Assembly (NCBI GenBank): GCA_016714985.1
Contig: JADKBS010000013.1
Span: 1-64,000 of the forward strand
Source: Saprospiraceae bacterium
GTDB taxonomy: Bacteria; Bacteroidota; Bacteroidia; Chitinophagales; Saprospiraceae
Direction: 5' to 3'
Length of the DNA: 64,000 nucleotides
Positions 60,851-64,000 of the stretch are shown here, in pieces. The position numbers and the translations under genes are program-made. The stretch's first letter is position 1. Each line of letters starts with the position of its first letter. The notes under the pieces were generated by a model. The model was not told where the DNA came from, did no database searches, and saw nothing but the letters and a program-made list of their open reading frames with translations.

Positions 60851-61635
60851 GTGTAACCAGTTTTTAATAAATGAATGGAAACTATGTTCATGGGCGTCCT
60901 ATCGTCCACCTTAGTCAATACAATTTAAAAAACAAGGCAGGGCGTACAAGGCGCTTGTCGAACACCTCTTTAGAAAGCCCCGGCCTGGGTTGCCCTTCCG
61001 CCCCGCCTTTTCTCGAAATTTGCATTTTTAGCACACAAGTTTTTTGGTAAAAAGGCTGCCCCACATATATCGGGGCAACCACACCTCATGCGAATATTTG
61101 CTTGTTGTAAACAGGTATGCCGCAATCGGCTAAGGGATGTCTTCCACAATTGTCTTTGAGGTATTGGAATCTGGGAGGCCGTCCGGTCGGGCATGGCCCG
61201 CCGGACAGCCGTTCCCCATGCGCAAACTACATAAAAGCCTGGTCGTTCCAGGACGTTTCACAATTGTATTTCACAGCAAATAAATCGTTGGATTCCGCCA
61301 AAGCACGAACGGCTGACGGATGGGTTGTTGACCCGGCTGCCGCTAATTTGGCAGGCTTGGCGTTGTAGAACAATACTTGCATGGGCGCAATCATTTTCCA
61401 AAAAAAGACGGGGCCGAAGGCAACGAAACAAAAAAATAAATCCTCCTGATTTACTTTGACTTCGCTGCCTCCAAAACTCCCTCCATCTCGGTAGTTGGGT
61501 AAAAACGCTAATGAAAAAATTCGCTATAAAATTGGATAAGTAATCTCTTTAAATGCTTGTTTGACGGGAACAAAGATGTGGGGCATCCTTGCTTGCTGCC
61601 CTCAAAAACCGATTAAAAAAAAATTAAAGTGTTTG
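60851..61635. other. Intergenic region between adhesin and histidine kinase genes
   Basis: About 785 bases on which I can place no gene, RNA or repeat with confidence. Short open frames exist (for example 61117-61368 plus) but look like chance. The adhesin promoter should be near 60860-60960 on the minus strand; no clear TAnnTTTG was found. Confidence 0.4.
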
Positions 61636-63017
61636 TCATGCCAGCGTTTGTTGCATTGGCAGGATGACCTTGAACAGGCTTCCCTGATCAAGCACGGAGG
61701 CTACGGTAACCTTGCCACTGTGCAGTTCCACGATTCTTTTGCAAAGCGAAAGCCCGATGCCGTGGCCCCTTGCAATGCCCGCACGTTTTCGCCCTGGTAA
61801 AAAGGCTGGAACACCTGTTCCAAGTCATTCGGGGCGATGCCAGGCCCTTTGTCCTGAAAGCTAATCTGTATGTTCGAGTTCTGAGCCAATATGGCGATTG
61901 TCACGGTTTTATCCTCGGAAAATTTACAGGCATTGTCCATTAGGTTCAGAAAAGCGACGGTCAGCAATTGCTCGTTGCAGCGCACAGTGAGGTCTGCCTC
62001 GTTGTCGGGCAATGCGTTATAGTCGAAATGGAAACGGTACGCTGGCTTAAGCCGGGCGAGTTCTTCTTGGGCATTGAACAGCACCTCGTCCACCCGGAGC
62101 ACCGAAAAATCGAGGCGTTGCTGCTCCATGCTGGTACGGGCGAGCAGCAACAGGCGGTTGGTCAAGTCAGAAAGGGAAACCACGTCGTCAAGTTGCGATT
62201 GCAGGATGGACTGGTACTCGTCAATGTTGCGGACTTTACCAAGTTCTACCTGCAACTGGCTTCGCATGGCGGCGAGCGGCGTCCTCAGCTCGTGCGAGGC
62301 ATTGGCGACAAAGCTCTGCTGAAGTTCAAAAGCCTTCTCAAGCCTTTCGAGCATCTGGTTGAAGTTCATGGCGAGGCGGGCGATTTCGTCCGTTTGATTG
62401 CCCTCGTCAAGGCGCTGGTCGAGGTTGCCTTCCGATATTTTGGACACACTGTCGTTGATGTTGGCAAGGGGGTTCAACACCTGCTCCGCAAATATCCGCC
62501 CTGCCAGCACGATGATGCCTATTCCTATCGGCAAGCCCAGCAGCATGATGGTGCGGAGGTTTCCCAACTTGCTCTTTCCATAGCGGTCGAAAGCAGATGC
62601 GACCACGACAAAAGGTTCGCCCTCCTCTAGGTATATGGCACCCATTTCCTCAAAATCGCCATGTTCAAACCGCATTTTCTTTGCCTGCCGTATGCTATTC
62701 AGCAAATCATTGGAATAGGTCCGGCTTGTATCATCGGTGCTGCTGTAAGCCAAGCGGTTTTGCTTATCGAACACAAAAACCTGCTCTTCTGGAAGCGCTG
62801 GAACTGAGTTGTCGTCAATGATGCGCAGCAATGCCTTGTCCACCTCCTTCACCGTCACCAATAGCTTCGCCGTGGTGACGGCACGACTTTCGAGCCTTTG
62901 ATAGAACTCCTCTTTGCGGTAGCTGGCAGAGAACAGGTAAACGGCAAGCGAAAACAGTACTAAGATGGAAGCCGTAATGATGGAAAACCGTAGGGTGAGC
63001 TTAGTGAGTATGTTCAT
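61636..63017 (-). CDS. Sensor histidine kinase (OmpR-system partner), frameshifted near 3' end
   Basis: 460 residues after correction. Two membrane helices (about 12-32 and 155-175) flank a periplasmic sensor of about 120 residues. Then HAMP (NPLANINDSVSKISEGNLDQ), the H-box SFVANASHELRTPLAAMRSQ with His242, the N-box AFLNLMDNACKFS and G1 DKGPGIAP. The frame breaks at the C-run 61766-61769. One added base restores GGHGIGLSLCKRIVELHSGK (G2 box) and the natural end ILPMQQTLA at 61636. The uncorrected frame ends at 61701 in nonsense. It overlaps the response-regulator gene by 17 bases. The cue is unknown. Confidence 0.9.
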
Positions 63018-63717
63018 GGATGGAAATATCTTTCAAATAATAGCCCATGCCCGACTTTGTATGAATGAGCTTTGGCTCGAAGTTCTTGTCAATCTTTTTT
63101 CGGAGGAAATTGATGTAAACATCCACCGTGTTGGTGCCCGTGTCAAAGTTAAGTTCCCAAACGTGCTCGCTAATTTCGGAGCGGCTGGATACACGCCCGT
63201 AGCGGCGCATAAGAAACTCCAAAAGGTTGAACTCCCGAACCGTTAGCGAAATAGGAATGCCCTGTCTGGTCACGGTCTTGTCCGACAAGTTCATTTCAAG
63301 GTCGGCGGCACGCAGTAGAAGGTCTTCGGGCTTTTCCGAAGTAAGGCCTGCATTCCTTTTCAATGATACACGGATCCTTGCCAGCAATTCCCGAAAATCG
63401 AAGGGCTTGACGATGTAATCGTCCGCTCCTGCATCGAAGCCGCTGATTTTTTTATCAATGTCGCTCATCGCAGTCACCATGATGATTGGCACGGCAGTGC
63501 CCTTTTGCCTCAAGCTGCGGCATATTTCGTAACCACTCTTGAAGGGCAGGTTCAGGTCAAGCAAGATGAGGTCGTATTCCTTGGTTTCCGCCAAAAAACC
63601 TCCGATGGCCCCATCAGGTGCATGGTCAACGGTGAAGCCGTTTTCCTCCAAGCCCTTTTTCACAGCGGCGGCGACCTTGAGCTCGTCTTCGACGAAAAGT
63701 AGATTTGGCTGTTTCAT
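63001..63717 (-). CDS. OmpR/PhoB-family response regulator
   Basis: 238 residues. Receiver: acidic pair E10-D11, phospho-acceptor D54 (DLILLDLNLPFKSGYEI), the TAMSD Thr/Ser and the conserved Lys in DDYIVKPFDF. The C-terminal winged helix (VTRQGIPISLTVREFNLLEF to TVDVYINFLRKKIDKNF) binds DNA. First gene of the two-component operon; its stop overlaps the kinase start. Targets unknown; the neighbouring adhesin is one candidate. Confidence 0.95.
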   Translation of the reverse strand: MKQPNLLFVEDELKVAAAVKKGLEENGFTVDHAPDGAIGGFLAETKEYDLILLDLNLPFKSGYEICRSLRQKGTAVPIIMVTAMSDIDKKISGFDAGADDYIVKPFDFRELLARIRVSLKRNAGLTSEKPEDLLLRAADLEMNLSDKTVTRQGIPISLTVREFNLLEFLMRRYGRVSSRSEISEHVWELNFDTGTNTVDVYINFLRKKIDKNFEPKLIHTKSGMGYYLKDISIHEHTH

Positions 63718-64000
63718 TGTAACTTATTCAAAAAATACCATTCAAAGATCTGCAAAACGCTTCTCACTAGGCAAGACATAGCAATTAAATTAAAATTAAA
63801 ATAGAATCAGCGCTTTATACTTCAGTCTTTTGACAACACTCATTTTTAGTCATAAGTACTTCGTTGTAAATAGTTTATATTAAGAACTTAGCAAAGTTGA
63901 ACCCATAGCATTGATTTTCAAAACATTACCTCAATTCGCCAATTTCAATTAATTTCCAATTTCTACCTACAACCACCATTCAAAGATTTCAGTGTTATTT

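Noticed and set aside
61701..61770. Natural short C-terminus of the histidine kinase
   Set aside because: The other frame contains a perfect G2 box and family-typical ending, so the short end is caused by an indel.

Overview
The window comes from a member of the Bacteroidota, most likely a Saprospiria- or Chitinophagia-like lineage (order not provable here). Evidence: several secreted proteins end in type IX secretion (T9SS) sorting domains, there is a giant SprB-repeat adhesin, upstream boxes match the Bacteroidota -7 consensus TAnnTTTG, ribosomal protein L36 is the cysteine-poor form typical of the phylum, and str, S10, spc and alpha ribosomal genes form one continuous cluster. I see no rRNA or tRNA gene and no CRISPR array.

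Layout. (1) 1-5.8 kb: an edge-truncated secreted M36 metalloprotease diverging from mutS2. (2) 6-32.9 kb: an accessory stretch of small hypothetical genes, T9SS cargo, an MDR oxidoreductase, a DJ-1/PfpI protein, a Gfo/Idh/MocA oxidoreductase, a VIT1/CCC1 transporter, GNAT acetyltransferases, paired Asp-box lipoproteins, a DUF262+HEPN pair that may be a defence system, and toxin-antitoxin debris. Gene ends here are repeatedly invaded by a mosaic intergenic repeat family (called R1, R2, R3 below). A 199-bp MITE with 16-bp terminal inverted repeats and an 11-bp target duplication interrupts a HepT-like toxin pseudogene. (3) 33-53.6 kb, all minus strand: rpsL-rpsG-fusA-rpsJ-rplCDWB-rpsS-rplV-rpsC-rplP-rpmC-rpsQ-rplNXE-rpsNH-rplFR-rpsE-rpmD-rplO-secY-map-infA-rpmJ-rpsMKD-rpoA-rplQ, closed by a strong terminator at 33.0 kb. 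(4) 54-64 kb, minus strand: a coiled-coil membrane protein, a 33-residue membrane peptide, a roughly 1850-residue SprB/HYR adhesin, and an OmpR-type response regulator overlapping its sensor kinase.

Sequence quality matters here. rpsD and rplW, both essential, each contain a one-base frameshift in the same context (one G lost from AAAAGGC). The same kind of indel splits the histidine kinase, the adhesin, an outer-membrane protein and several accessory genes. Many apparently broken genes are therefore probably assembly errors, while those truncated by repeats or the MITE look genuinely broken.
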